Shown: positions 37,175 through 51,200 of the stretch, in pieces
Position numbering within the stretch: the first letter of the stretch is position 1
Layout of the letters: each line of letters opens with the position of its first letter
NCBI GenBank assembly: GCA_905250115.1
Contig: CAJNOI010000108.1
Location: forward strand, 254,472 to 318,471
Direction: 5' to 3'
DNA length: 64,000 nt
Source: Adineta steineri
Taxonomy: Eukaryota > Rotifera > Eurotatoria > Adinetida > Adinetidae
Made by a program: the position numbers and the translations under genes
The notes under the pieces: generated by a model
What the model saw: only the letters and a program-made list of their open reading frames with translations
What the model was told of the DNA's origin: nothing
The model's database searches: none

Positions 37175-40100
37175 AAAAAAATAAATTCAAATAAAAAAGC
37201 TATTTATCTATAATAATGCTGTAAAAAATCTGAAAATTTTCATTCTTATAACATATCATAAAAACGAACTTTTTTATGGCTTCAAATCAAGAGTATTTAT
37301 TGTATATAAAAGGAAAATAAGTGAATCCATTCAACACTATCAAACTTCATTAGAAGTTATTGCATTTTATTGACATCAAATTTAATCGTACCTGTAGAGT
37401 ACTACGAAATATATTTTTTTATTTGAATTACATTAGCAAATTGTGCTGTAAAATCATTCAATAATATTAAATAGGCGTAAAAAAATGCAGAATATTAGAA
37501 TTACTGATTAGCTAAAATGAAAATTCATTATAAGAGATCAAATATTATAACTGAAATTATTTTTCAATCATCGAATAAAGATTACTATCTCTTGACGATT
37601 GTTATTCTCGGAAAGCTTTTACATATGAATACGTGCACGTATGAATAAAACAGAACGATATCATCATATTTATTCGATTAAATTCAAGTGTCACGTGACT
37701 AAATACAGTAAAATGTTTGTTCTGATACGATTTAATCAATTTTGTATAGAATATATTGTCAATATAGGGTTTCTTTATTCATATATGACACACAAGTTAT
37801 AAAATCTTTATGATTGAATACGTCCGAAAATAACAATTTTTTTCTTGAATAATAAAAGGTTGTTTTTCGATGACTGTGAGTCATCCGTTAGATTATAAAA
37901 TCGATGAGTAATCATGAATATATATTCAGTTATAATATAAAGAAAAAAATCTCAGGATTTTTTAACTCCGGAAGTATACGTTTTCAAAATATTTGTCAAT
38001 GTCAATTTATTGTTCATGATATACAGTATGATTTATTTCTATACTTTGAAATCAATGAATGTATCTTACATTAATAAAGTGTCTTTTCAATTTTCTAATC
38101 TATCAATCATACAAATATTCATGGATAATTTTTGATATACTCTATGATTTCATATTGAACTGTTTTCGATTATGTCGTAACTCCTATAATTATTTGAATT
38201 CGATACTATTCTATAATAAAGAAAATAATTATAGGATATTATTCAATCGATTATTAATGATTTATAATAATGTATATTGACATATTCTTTTGATATGATA
38301 TAATATCAATAGAATTGCAATGTAATATAAACGATTCTTTTTTTTTGTACGCGCAGAAAAAAAATTGACATCTCGTCACTTCCTTCTCATTGAAGTTAAA
38401 GCTGTTAAAAAGTTTTTTTGATTAATATTATTAATATATACTTTTTCTTTTTCCTTGCTAATGACCTTGTTCTATGATTGTCACATATAGTTTTTATCCT
38501 TGAACATTTATTTTATATTCATCGGCGACAAATTGTAACACCTGCTTAACATTTATGTAAATAAATTCTTACAATTTTCATCCTTTCTTTTTTCAAGTGA
38601 GAACATTTTATTTAACAACTTCTCATCCTCTTGTATATATCACTCCTTTTTGTCTCAACAGATTTCTAATTATCACAGCAGGATAGAGTCTTACAGCTGT
38701 GTTATATAAATTAGAATTGATCACCTGTATTATATGATAATAAAAGTGAAAGAAATAATATCAACATCTACGAACAAAAAGGTAGATCGAGAGCAAATGT
38801 GAAGTATTTTTGTTTCTGTAGTGACTGAAACGAACTTTTGACCTTCTCTAATGTTGGAATTCATTTTTCTTTTGCTTTCATTCTTAATTGTTTCAAACAC
38901 GCACAACACAAAAATTGATGAATGTATATAACTGAAAACAGAACGAAAAGAAAAGAGAGATGGTGTGTAGTACATACATTTTTGACATTGATGCTGTATG
39001 TATACATAGATTTATTTTATAAGAAGTATAAAGAAAAGAAATCATTCATAATTTAAGTATTAAAAATCATTATCAACATCTTCTTTTTCTCAACAGACAT
39101 GTTTAATCCTAGAATATGTGTACACGTATTGTATATTCTAGATTATTGCATCATTACATCTCATACAAAACTACTCACAACGTGTTATAATTAACAAAAA
39201 AAAACTCAGCATGAAATGTTCGTTACTTGAACAGACACGTCTTGTATGTATGAATTCATATACATAAGAATTTCAATTGAAAAAAAATCATTATCAATAA
39301 CAACAACAGCATCAGCAAGTAGACTCATAAAAAAAAAGAGAATCGTACGATTACCTTATTTATCCAATTGATAAATGACATCAGGTAAGAGTAACATAAA
39401 ACATTACAATGAGTAAATCTTTATTCTTAGTTTCTTTTCTTTTTTCATCGAATAGTTATGAAATAAAATCTAGTAAATTGCGTGTCGGCTTAGCTTACAA
39501 AAGAAGGTCATTTGTCTTTCTTTTTTTTCTTCTGTTAATTGGAAAGAAAAAAGAAGAAGAAGATTGAACTTCAGTGAAATTTAAAAGTATGCGATAACAT
39601 TTTTTTTCTTCTCTCTCTCTCTTAAGATAAGCATTGAATGACTAGACAGACCATTGGTATTATAAACGTTATTTGTTAGTTTAGGTTTCTTTTTTTTTGA
39701 CCAGCTTTATCCCAATTGTATATCTGTATTTTCAAGGTCGCACCTTTAATGTGTTATTCTTCGTTTTGTCCGTCTGTATGTTTAATTTGTTCGTCAAACA
39801 ATACAACTCCTATGTATCTTATACGAAACGAATTGACCTTTTCTTCATTCTTCTTGCTTATATATTCGATAGAGGAAAAAAAACAAAATATGAATACTAG
39901 ATGTTCACTCCTGAGATTAGATGATGATGACAATGCTATTTCATTATTTGTGTCATTGAAAAGTAAACCTCAATCGACTAGTCAGAGTCAATGTTTGATT
40001 ATAAATATTTTTTTCTTCTCCCTTTAATATCATTAGTTATTATATGTACACATATATATATGTATAAGTAAGCAGTCGTTTTTAGTTATTCAATAAAAAC

Positions 40101-40599
40101 GATTGAGTGACAAGTAAGCTTTTTTAATATTCTGAATTTATATTGAATGTAACCTTGATTTCCTGCATAAATCTTTTTTCTTTCAAGTAGATTCTTGACT
40201 TTTTTCATCATTGATTAGTAAATAGATGGAGAAAAATAATTATTTATGAATAGGCATATTATAAAAAAAATATTCGTATGTCTGTCCTTTTTTTTTTTTA
40301 TATTCACTTTCCCTTTATACACAAAAGATAAAAGACATAGAAGCGATTATAAATGTTCAAGGTAGAATAATATTTAGCTAGTTTATTCATCTAAACATCT
40401 TAACGACACGTCTGTATGAATTAATCGAACGAGAGATTTTTGAGCTGATATAGATATCTTCCGCTAATAATTGAAGTTCTAAGCTTTTCTTCTTTCTTAA
40501 TTTCAAATGAGTATATGTATGCATAAAACAGCCTGAAGGCTATAAATGTCTCATGATTTTTCACACAAGATAAATGTTAATCTATTTTGATTTTTCTAG
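37175..40599. other. Gene-poor 3.4-kb region upstream of DENND2
   Basis: AT-rich, with many short interrupted frames and no exon chain. The end of the interval, TTTTTCTAG at 40599, is a good splice acceptor eight bases before the DENND2 start, so 5' UTR exons of that gene may lie in this region. Confidence 0.5.
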
Positions 40600-40607
40600 T
40601 GAATAGA

Positions 40608-43600
40608 ATGCACACGCAAAATGAATCCGATGGTCATCTTGTACGTTCAGGTACAATTATACGTGAAAGTGTACGATGTTTACCAAAAGGACATTTTCAA
40701 CAAATTCGACAAATGTTTGATAAACAATCATGTTCAAAAAAACCTCTATCAACAATTTATGAACGACATCAATCAAAACAACAACAACAACAACAATCTT
40801 CTTCGTCCTATAATGTACTTAAATTACCTGTAACTGATGATGAAAAATTACAACATACAACAAATATTGATGATATTATTATTGAAAACGATAAATCATT
40901 TGAAGAAAATTATCTATCCGATTATCCATTATTTCATTCTGAATTTGTAAATAAATCATTTCAACATTCTTTATCTAAACCAATTGAAAATCATTTATCT
41001 ACAGGTAAAAAAACATTTATTTTAAAAAACAAATGCAATCATCTGATTGAATGTCAGAGACATGTTTTATCTCGTTTCATAAATCATCAGGGATCAATAC
41101 GAAAAAAGAAAATAAAAATTGTAAAAAAAAAGAGAAAACAACAAGACAAAAGAGATATAGAAGGTCGACATTTTTTTTCCTATCGATTTTATACGAAATT
41201 CGAGTCGTTAGATTCATCATGATGAATATCGAAATAAAAAAGTCGAAGAAAGATGGAGAAGAATAAACATTCGAATGTTTCGAGATAATAGAGAATCGAA
41301 AAGAAGAAGAAGAAGAATGGCAAAGGCCATGAGTCCAATCTGGTTGGTAAGCAACATTGATACTTCATTAGTCATTCTTCCACCTACACATATTTCAACT
41401 CATCCTTCTCGTTTATTCTTTTTTTTCTTGTCGAGTTTTTATTCAGTAACACATACATGTAAGCAAGTCATAAAATTCTATTTCATATTTTAGACACACA
41501 TTCATCTACAACATCACTACCACAACAATTTCTATTTCCCATCGATTCCGAAAAGTCTGTATTGACGTCGAAACAACGTCGTCAATTAGCAATGGCTGCC
41601 GCTGTTAATTATCCTGATAGTTTTGAATCTTCGCCAAGGCCAAATCAATTCAATCGTATAGGTAGTACACGTCAATATGTTTCAAGTTTACAACGTACAT
41701 TAGCTGTTCATGCTAAACCAGTTCTTGTTAAAACGACATTTAATCCAATAAAACAAACCCCGTCGATAATATACGATTCTACGAATGAATTATTTCCATC
41801 ATCAAAACGTCTTCAATCATCAGCATCTCTATCGTCAACTGGTTATGATTCTAATTCTTCACCTTCAATGCTATCAAAACGACATTCTCTAATAACAAGT
41901 CATAGTAATGATCTTTCAACATCAAGTGATGAACGACAACGATTAAATCCTTGGGTATAAATAAAATATTAGTTTAAATTTCCTATTCAATCTTTTTTTT
42001 CTAGATATTATATGAATCTGAATTAGGTACTCCGATAACTATAGCTAATTCATATTCAAGTGATGATGTTTTTGATAGTCCTTCATCAATAAGTCGTTCA
42101 CGTGTTAAAATAAATCATTCACCTACATCAACTTTTGAACGTCGTCCAGTATCTGTTATTCGTCATACATCAATTCGTAATCCACCTGTACTTAATTCAC
42201 CATCAATATCATCAACTTCATCGACATCATCTACAAAATTTATTGTTCAAACGACTTCATTTCCTGATAGTAATAATTCAACTAATGAAAAACTTCAATT
42301 GAATGATGATAGTGCAGAAAAATGTTTATCTTTAAGAAGAAAACATACATTACGTTCAACAAGTTCAACAGGTTTTCAAATTCAACAAGGAGGATCATCT
42401 ACTCCTAGTCCAGTTGTTGTTAAAAAACAAACGAATGAAAGAGAAGATAGTCCATTACCCATTGTTGAAAATCCATTATTTCAACAACATTCACCACCAA
42501 GAAAACCACCAAGAACATTTCAACATGAAAATCGTTATGATTATTTATCACAAACAATTGATCAGAAAGTACCATCATCTTCATCATCAAGTAGTGATTC
42601 ACCTACATTTGATCTAGGTGCTCGTTCAGCTAGTTGTATGGATTTAACTGTAGGTGTTTCAAATGCTTTACTATCAAGTGGTCTTTTACCATTAAATAAA
42701 TCAATAGATAATACAAATAATTTTATACCACATGAAAATATTTATGAAGAATTAAAAACACCTGTATCAACATTTAATAAACAAGATGGTCAACAATTTT
42801 TATATAATAATAGTAAAAAATCACAAACAATGAAACCAGTACAAAGTGATTTAGGTATTCGTACATCAATAACAAAACCAAAACAAAATCATCCATTTAC
42901 AAATATAAAATCTGCAATGAAGAAAGGTATTAGTGAACCAAATCTTGCTAAAACAAAATCATCATCATTTTTTTCACCACGTGGACTTATTAATCGTTTT
43001 AAACGTATTCTTCCATTATCTTTATCAAAACAATCATTAAATGATAGTAATGTAATGACAATCGATAGTGATGATTCAGCTAGTACAACATCAGAAAATA
43101 ATGATGATATTCGAATATCAAGACTTGATCATGTTAGTCGCGTGAAAAATGTATATGATAGTTTAGGTATGTATCTTATTTTCTATTGACATTTGATTGA
43201 AATGCTAAAACCAATTCATATGATTTTATTTAGGTACCGGTAGTCATATGACAAGTCTCTTTACTGAGCCAAGTCATTCAACAGCGTCACGTGAATTAAA
43301 AACTCTATATGATTATGTTGTACATATTTTACCTGAACAAGAACTAGGTTATTTTGCAAATGGAAATGGTTGTCTTTCATTATCGAATTTAAATATAAAT
43401 CATCAAATTCATACATCAACATCTATTCGTTTTCAATATCCATTAGATGCAAATACTGAATTATCATTAAAATATTTCTGTTTTCCAGATCAACATGATT
43501 CAAATAATAATCATAATACATTTCTATCATCAAAAACATCGAAACCAGAATATTTTCGTTTTACATTAACAGATATGCGTGGAGTACGACAACATGGCTA

Positions 43601-44699
43601 TTGTTCACGTTTTACTCATAAAGGTATATTGAATGCATTATGTATTGTATCACCATGTGATATGTTGGATTTATATGAAAAAATATTATCAACAGCAACC
43701 GAATTATTTCTTTCATATAAAGAAGAAGATGCAAAAAGATTTTTAAAAGAAATTTATCCACATCGTTTACCAAATCGTGGTGATACAATACATATACATA
43801 CAACAACAGTTGGATTATATACACTTAAATGTGATTATGATCGACGAAAACAATTAATTGATTCAATTAATTTACTTAGTTTATCAACAGATACAATTAT
43901 CAAAATTTTCTCTTCAATTTTATACGAACAAAAACTAATTTTTATTGCTAATGAACTTGGTCCGTTAACACGTTTAATAAATACATTTATTTGTCTTCTC
44001 TATCCATTTTCATGGCCACATACTTATGTTCCTATATTACCAGCATTAATGCTTGATATTCTTCAAGCACCAACACCATATATAATTGGTATTTTACGTT
44101 CATGTGAACATTATTTATGTGACAATGATGAATTTTTATCTCAAGATAATTCTGATATACTTATCGTTGATATTGATCATGATCATATTTATTCAATAAA
44201 TGATTATTTATCAAATGACTCATCTCGTGGATCGATTGATAATCTAAATAATAAAACCCATTCAAAATTTCAAATTCTTCCAAAAATTTTTAAAATTGAA
44301 CTTAAACAAGAAATATCATTTTTACGAAAACATAAACAAAATCTTTCACTGGATGAATGTCAACAACGTTTACGAAATATTTTTATGTCTATATTTATTC
44401 AATCATGTTATAATTATAAAGATTATTTAAATCACATATTCGATATTGAACATTTTATTCAATCGAAACAACATACAATTGAATTATTTTTAGAATGGTT
44501 TACTCGTACACAAATCTTTGAATTATTTATTCGACAAAAACTTGAAACAGATCATTCAAATCAATTTGCAATAACATTTGATTTAGCTTGTGAAAAATAT
44601 CGCCGAACATTAAAAAAACAAATACCAGAACGTATTACAGTTAAATCAGTTAAACGAAAAGCAGCTATAAGAGCAAATAAACAAGATCATCGATTATGA
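40608..44699 (+). CDS. DENND2: DENN domain-containing protein 2 (DENND2 family)
   Basis: Four exons, 40608-41004, 41494-41954, 42005-43166 and 43234-44699, in phase, 1161 codons. The start follows a strong acceptor, so the ATG at 40608 is preferred over an upstream in-frame non-ATG extension. Residues 1 to about 690 are a disordered Ser/Thr-rich region with short basic and Pro motifs (PPRKPPRTF, KGISEPNL). The C-terminal 480 residues form the tripartite DENN module: uDENN with KTLYDYVVHIL, RFQYPLD and FRFTLTDMRGVRQHGYCSRF; cDENN with EQKLIFIANELGPLTRLI, YPFSWPHTYVPILPALMLDILQAPTPYIIGI; and dDENN to the end. DENND2 proteins are guanine-nucleotide exchange factors for Rab GTPases (Rab9/Rab13 in vertebrates). 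The long N-terminus fits the A-C/ST5 type. The intron at 41005-41493 could hide a small exon. Confidence 0.88.
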
Positions 44700-44917
44700 A
44701 TAATTAATAATGAATTTATTATAAAGCTATTTAGTCAGATAAATTTCTTTCCTCTTTTTCTTTTTTCTATGTAGATATTGCTTTGCTTTTTATTTCTATG
44801 ATATGTAACAGTCATTGATTGAATTATTAAATAAAAATATTATAAACACTTTGATTTCAAAAATTTTCATATAGAAACAAAAAGCGCAAAATCATTGACA
44901 TATTTTATTTTGCATAA

Positions 44918-46239
44918 ATGTATAGAACAGATGAATTAATTATTTTTATTATACGTAATGGTTTTGCACGTATTATTATGTCTACGTTACTTATAATTTG
45001 TTATATTCGAGCTATGTGTGAAAAACAACAATTATGGATATTATCAAATTTTTGTTATATTGGTTTAATATATCTTATTATTGATTGGTGGATTATTTTA
45101 TTGAAAATCTATGTACATAGAAAAATTGTTGAATATTTCTGGATTAATACAGGTGTAGCCATATTTATTACATGTAAATTAATAAAATAAATAAATAAAA
45201 TATATTTATTTAATTTATAGTTACAATGCCTCCCTTATGGGTTTTACGTTATGCATATTTTGTACAATCTGTAAAAGATTCTAAACTACAAGCTAAACAT
45301 GCAAATCTTAATTTAGAATCTTATGTTAGTAAATGTTGGGATTTAAAAGAAAAACAACAACTTCATCTAATGGAATTTGAAACAGTATCAATGAATCAAG
45401 CAAAATCAACAGTTGAAATAAATAATAGTACATGTGATCGAATAGAAGAAATAAATGCTGATGATTGGTGTGTTTATGGTATATGTTTAATGAAACAGAT
45501 GCCTGATGAAATGCTAGAACAAGTTGTAGTACTCGCTACAATTTGTCTACGTTGGTAAATGAAAAATTAAAATCTTTTGAAAGAAGATTTATATTCTATG
45601 ATAAGGATGATAACTGGTAATTTGGGTCTTGATCAGTTGATTACATATTTTATTTCAACTGCTTCTGATATTGTCGAGTAAAATAGTTAAATGAAATATT
45701 ATTTTTGAAGACTAAAAAACTTTTTTCATAGTTTTTCTTCGACAATGGTTGGACAAAGTGAACAATTAATTGAAAATAAAAATAAGAATATGATGAAAGC
45801 TATTATTGGTTTGTTTGAAAAAATATTCATTTAATTTTTAAAACTTTTTCTTATTGTTTTAGCTGCATATTTTATATCTCTCTCACAATTCAGTGTTAAT
45901 CTATCTGGTAAACGAAAACATGATCATATATATGATACAATTGTTTGGTCAAATGCAAAACTTGAAGAACGTTTTCTTATTATAATAGATTTTTTATTTG
46001 GTACTGAAATTTGGGGTATTTTAGCACAAATGGCAACTGAGGATGGTCTTTTACTTGGTTTACGTATTGCCGTTGTCGTTAAATTTGATGCGAGTACACT
46101 TGAAAACTTATTTTTTGTTGTCAAAAATATTCTTACAATTGCTATTTTTACATATTATGCAGCAGCTATAACAGATTCATATGTTCGACATCGTCATCGT
46201 TATCAACATTATTTTTTAACATCAAATAATGTTCAATAA
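44918..46239 (+). CDS. TMEM26-like multi-pass membrane protein
   Basis: Four exons, 44918-45173, 45221-45554, 45732-45808 and 45863-46239, in phase, 347 codons. Hydrophobic segments appear near residues 14-30, 40-62 and 70-90, then near MPPLWVLRY, around EQVVVLATICL, and in the last exon (AAYFISLSQFSVNL, the segment near LLLGLRIAVVVKF, and FVVKNILTIAIFTYYAA). The arrangement and the late block EDGLLLGLRIAVVVKFDAST...LFFVVKNIL resemble vertebrate TMEM26, a protein of unclear function used as a beige-adipocyte marker. Similarity is by pattern, so the call is moderate. The gene sits 219 bp downstream of DENND2 on the same strand. Confidence 0.6.
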
Positions 46240-46789
46240 AGATCTTTTCCTTATTAAATATTTCATGTTTGAATAATTAGCTTATATAATAATGTTTATT
46301 ATCGGGATAAACGCAGTGAGAGAAACAAAATAAACAGCAAATAAGTCTGTCATTGGACGCAATAAATCTAAATGTCGTTGTCCAAAGCCATGAGATGATG
46401 CAGCGTCTGCCCGGGTATCATCAAATCCAATGTCAAATAATCTAGCACGGAAACGGTCAAATGCGTTCGGTTCCTGCCGAAAATTGACGGAATACTGCGT
46501 CAGGAATCATCGTTCCGGGATATGCTAGCGTCTGCTTCACTAATCCTTCCAATTGAAAATTTTTTCGAGCCAAATCAAATGCCAATCGGTTTTTCTAAAA
46601 AGAAAAAAAACGATTAGATACTAAATAGCACAGTTTATCGTCCATAATTTCGCCAAAAATAACGCAAGATGTACGTCATTGGTATCAATAGCCATTTTTG
46701 CGTAAATGACAACTTTGTAATGTGCTATCTTGCATTGAATGTGCAATGTTAGATAATGACTTTCATGGATGTATGCCCCATAATGTATT
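46240..46789 (-). pseudogene. Decayed coding-like sequence, unidentified
   Basis: GC content rises compared with neighbours. On the minus strand two blocks read like protein but are broken by stops: one containing FDLARKNFQLEGLVKQ and YPGTMIPDAVFRQF (about 46605-46470), and one with FDIGFDDTRADAASSHGFG and RHLDLLRPMTDLF (about 46460-46310). I cannot name the family. It may be the decayed tail of the transposon copy next to it. Confidence 0.4.
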
Positions 46790-47250
46790 GGATGATTCCT
46801 AATTGGTATTTTATTTGGAATGAAATATCATATTGTACATGACCTTCAAAATAGAGCGTGTGTGTTGTCGTGAGTATAAGAGGAGGATCCACCTATTCAC
46901 ACAGCAAATATCATAGTAGCATTAACATAATCACGAACAGGAGGTAGACGCTCGGCAATAGTAGCTTGCACTGGCTATAGTGATTTACCACCAGTTTTGG
47001 TAACAGGTGCACCATCCGTATGCAAAAGAATGGTTATTTTTTTTATTTGTAAACGTTGATAAATAGAATCATTTAGTAAAATATCACATGGTAAAAGATC
47101 ACTTGAACAATTAGTGTATTCATTAATTAAATTTAAATATCGCTTAACTGTAGAATAAATTTCATCTTTAACATTATTTTTTACTAGTTCGATAACATTC
47201 GTAAATGAACGTCGTTTCTCATTCAATTGACATCCATTAGTACAAGTCAT
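46790..47250 (-). pseudogene. Transposase-like pseudogene with in-frame stops
   Basis: The minus strand reads from an MTCTNGCQLNEK start into TILLHTDGAPVTKTGGKSL, a TAG, PVQATIAERLPPVRDY, then MIFAV, a TGA and IGGSS. This matches the layout of a block found in transposon-encoded proteins of animals (H-x-DG-x-x-x-x-K...S-x-W-P-x...ELPP-x-x-R...W-x-GG). The two stops fall where tryptophan is expected, consistent with single-base changes from TGG. More stops follow. It is a dead copy; the superfamily is uncertain. Confidence 0.5.
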
Positions 47251-47337
47251 TTGTTCAGAGTTTTATAAAGGACATAAAAATTCACAAAAATAATATTTAA
47301 CTTGTTTTGAACAATCGAACCTTAATGATTAACAACC

Positions 47338-47560
47338 ATCTTGAGGGTACGGGTGTATTGTGGATACAATATCAATATATAATACCCACACCATCTACAT
47401 CCCACCTGAACTTAACATACAAAATATTAGTCAAACAATGATTAGAGAAGTTATTGGCACGTCGTCAATTACAAAGTGAGGGTGTGGGTGTGGGTGTGGA
47501 TATAGACGGGTGTTAGTTGTATATTGCAATTTCACATCTACACCCATACCCTCAATCCCT
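47338..47560. repeat. Telomere-like repeat block with inverted ends
   Basis: The ends are inverted: TTGAGGGTACGGGTGTA at 47338 and TACACCCATACCCTCAA to about 47560. Inside are ACCCACACC and CCCACCT stretches in one direction. GGGTGTGGGTGTGGGTGTGG follows in the other direction (about 47481-47500), which contains two TGTGGG units plus a degenerate one. TGTGGG is, from memory, the telomeric repeat of Adineta vaga. This may be interstitial telomere-derived DNA or a small inverted-repeat element rich in such motifs. No target duplication was clear. Confidence 0.5.
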
Positions 47561-47785
47561 TTAGTACTTCCTCGCTAGTTCAAATATTTTTTCATTATGT
47601 GATAGTCTATGTAAATTGTATTTTCTTTTTTAATTTCATTGTTTTAAAATCAAAATTCTTTTGTATAAATAAATTGGTAGTTTCGATAACAAAAAAAATT
47701 CCAATTTTCTGCAGCATAAATCATCCACGTCCATCTTATAATATATTTTTTTGTTACTCATCTATAGTTATTTTCATTATTAATA

Positions 47786-47955
47786 ATAAGAATCAGCGAT
47801 GTCCAGCGCGGTTAAGAATGTGACGCTGCCGCACCGCGACGGTTTTTAAAAAAAGCTACCGCGCCCGAGACGGTAAAGAAAATAGACTACCACTGCCGCG
47901 CCGTGCCCGCCGCGGCGGTAGCGGCAGCGCCGCCATGGACATCTCTGATAAGAAT
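47786..47955 (+). mobile_element. GC-rich hAT-like MITE
   Basis: A 154-bp element (47794-47947) flanked by an exact 8-bp duplication ATAAGAAT (47786-47793 and 47948-47955). Its ends are CAGCGATGTCCAGCGCGG and, read inward from the right, CAGAGATGTCCATGGCGGCG. The CAGAGATGTCC-type terminus with an 8-bp duplication is typical of hAT. The interior is strikingly GC-rich (GCCGCGCCGTGCCCGCCGCG), in contrast to the AT-rich surroundings, and is noncoding. Confidence 0.87.
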
Positions 47956-48292
47956 ACTACACTTTTTTCTCTATGTGGTAAATAATACGACTTTGAGGTA
48001 ACAAACAATTTTTTTACCATAATCAAGTTTGTAAGAGAAACATAATAAAATATAATAGGAAAATTTTCTTCGTTCTTCTATCTTGATGAAAACTAAGCAT
48101 TTCAAGTTTCTTGATCAAATAACTGCATTTAACAGAAGCAGAACAGCAAGAAACTACCTGGACTAAATATATAAGTATTTTTTAGTCTACGACTTCAAAT
48201 GCGTCGCCTTCTTTTTTCTGGCGATAATGAGAGACGTCTCATTTTATATATTTTCTGTCTAGAGAACACACACGATTCGACTGCACATCATA

Positions 48293-51200
48293 ATGCGTTT
48301 CTTCAGCAAATATAGCAAAATACAACATGCACTTTTTTCCACTTCATCGACTAGAAAACCATCAGTTTTACTAGTTAATCATGGTTATCCACCATTATTC
48401 AATGCAGGTTCAGAAGTATAAATTTGATTTTTTTTTCTTGCTTTGTAAATTCAAAAGGTATGTTAAATATAGGTTTATACTCAAACATTAGCTGTACGTT
48501 TAAATCGATCTGGAAAGACATCAGGAGTGTCAGTTATTTCACGTGAACAAGATCTATTTCGTGCTGATTTCCTTGTTCGACAAACTCATGATGAACATGA
48601 TTCTACTATACCAGTTCATTTGATTAATCATGCACGAGAAGCAGCATATCAACGATTTGTTAATACGGATATTGATCGTTGTTTTGAAGACATTTGTCGA
48701 AAACTTCATCCAAAACCAAATATTGTTCATTTTGGACATTTAAATCATTTATCATTAACATTACCACAACGTGCGCGAGATATTCTAGGTGCAAAGATTG
48801 TTTATACATTACATGATTATTGGCTTATGTGTCCACGCGGTCAATTTTTAATTAATGGTGCTGCTTCAGCATTTACTAATCAAAAACCTTATGAATTATG
48901 CATCGAACAAAAAGATGAGAAGTGTGCATCGAAATGTTTCTCATCACGTTTTAGTTCGGGTATGAAATTTTGATTGTACAGAAATCTTTCTATATTTTGA
49001 TTGTAGGAACATCAGCAAATAAAGATCGTGAAATGGAATATTGGACATGGTGGATTAGTGAACGAATGCGTGCAGTACGCGAAACATGTGATGCAATTGA
49101 TATGTTCATTGCACCATCACATTATTTACAGAAACGATTTATCGATGAATTTCATCTTCCATCTGAAAAAATCAAATTTTTACCGTATGGTTTTGATCGA
49201 TCGATGTTAGTCAATCGTCAGCGTGTTCGTGAAGTCAATGAACCTATTATTTTTGGTTATATTGGTCGACATTCAGCATCAAAAGGTATTAATTTATTAA
49301 TAGAAGCTGCACAACAAATCGTTCGATCAGAACCGAAATTTGCGAATCAATTTCGTCTTGCTATTTATGGGCGACCAGATTCTACAACAACCAGTAATCT
49401 TCAAGAAATGGCAAGAACAGCCGGTATTTCTGTGGAATGGCGTGATGAATATAAAAATTCGAAAATTGTCGAGCACGTTTTTAATCATGTAGATTGTATT
49501 GTAGTTCCTTCAATTTGGGATGAAAATTCTCCTTTAGTTATTCATGAAGCACAACAATGTCGTGTACCTGTTATTACTGCTAATCGAGGTGGAATGGTAG
49601 GAATATGAAGACGTGATTTATTTTCGAAATTTTTCTATTTAATTTAGAGTGAATTAGTACAAGATGGAGTTAATGGATTGACTTTTTTGCATCGTGATGC
49701 ATCATCACTTGCACAAACTTTACTTCGAATTATTCAAAAACCGAATATGCTTAATCAATTAGGTGAACATGGTTATCTTTATTCGAACGATGGACAGGTA
49801 CCATCGATTGAATCACATGTTGATGAATTGATTAATTTATATTCTTCATTAACAAATAATCAAATTGAAGAATCAATAAATCTTCAACCAAAACCAATTG
49901 AACCATTATCAGCACCACGTCGAATAACATTCGATACGAATCCAGATGATTGTAATTTTAGTTGTATCATGTGTGAACAACATTCAGAATATTCTCCACA
50001 TCAGAAAGCACGTAAAGAAGCAAAAATTCGACGTCGTAGAATGGATTTTGATATTATCAAACGAGTCGTTGCCGAAGCAGCACCACTCGGATTACAAGAA
50101 ATCGTAAGATTTCTTATTCATTTTCTCTACTATAAAATATTTCGTATATGCATATCTAGATTCCATCAACGATGGGTGAACCACTTATGTATCGTGATAC
50201 AAAAGGTCGTACATTTGAAGATATAATAAAATTATGTCGAGATTATAATATCAAGTTAAATCTTACAACAAATGGGTCATTTCATTCTCCACAAGGTCAT
50301 TCAGTGACAGAATGGGCTCAATTACTTATGCCAGTTTTAAGTGATGTGAAATTTTCTTGGAATGGAATGACAAAAAAGACTCAAGAATTAGTTATGAAAC
50401 ATTCGAAACTCGATAAACAAGTTCATAACTTTTTTCATATAAATATTTTATTTGTATATCTTTATAGATCAAGAATATTACTCAATTTATTCAAATGCGT
50501 GATAAATTATCAGAACAAGGTGGTAATCGAGCTACAGTGACACTACAATTGACTTTTATGGAAATCAATCTACAAGAAATTCCTGAGGTAATAAAATCTT
50601 ACAGTGGAATTACCTGTTATAATAAATCTTTGAGTGAGAGGAGGACATATCCGATAAATATGAAAGAAAGATTTTTGAAGATTAAACTTCAGCTAATCAG
50701 TTATTGTGTAGAACGATATCGATCAAATTCATTAGTAATTGTATATTTGCAAGTTCTCTAACTTTCATGACTATATAGATTGTCAAGTTGGGAATATCAC
50801 TTGGTGTGGATCGCATAAAAGGTCATCATTTATGGGCTCATTTTAAAGAAATAAAAGATCAAAACTTACGTCGATCAGTTGAAGCTATTCGTCGTTGGAA
50901 TCAATGTGTTATTGAATGTCAAAATCTAGCACGTCAATATTTATTATCAACAGGAAAACAAGTAAGATTTTTTACAACTGAATTGAATTCATTCATTTTA
51001 TTTTATGTAATTTTCTAGATTAAACTTGAAAATTTCTTTGAATTGGATGAAAATAGTGGTTCATCAACGATTCATCCACAAAGTGTATGCCCGTTTTTAG
51101 GTAAAGAAGCATGGATTAATCATAGTGGTCGATTCGATCCTTGCTGTGCACCTGATCAAGATCGATTGTCATTAGGTACATTTGGTAATGTACAAAATTC

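Noticed and set aside
47480..47505. Active telomere end
   Set aside because: Only about three units, with unique sequence and genes on both sides.
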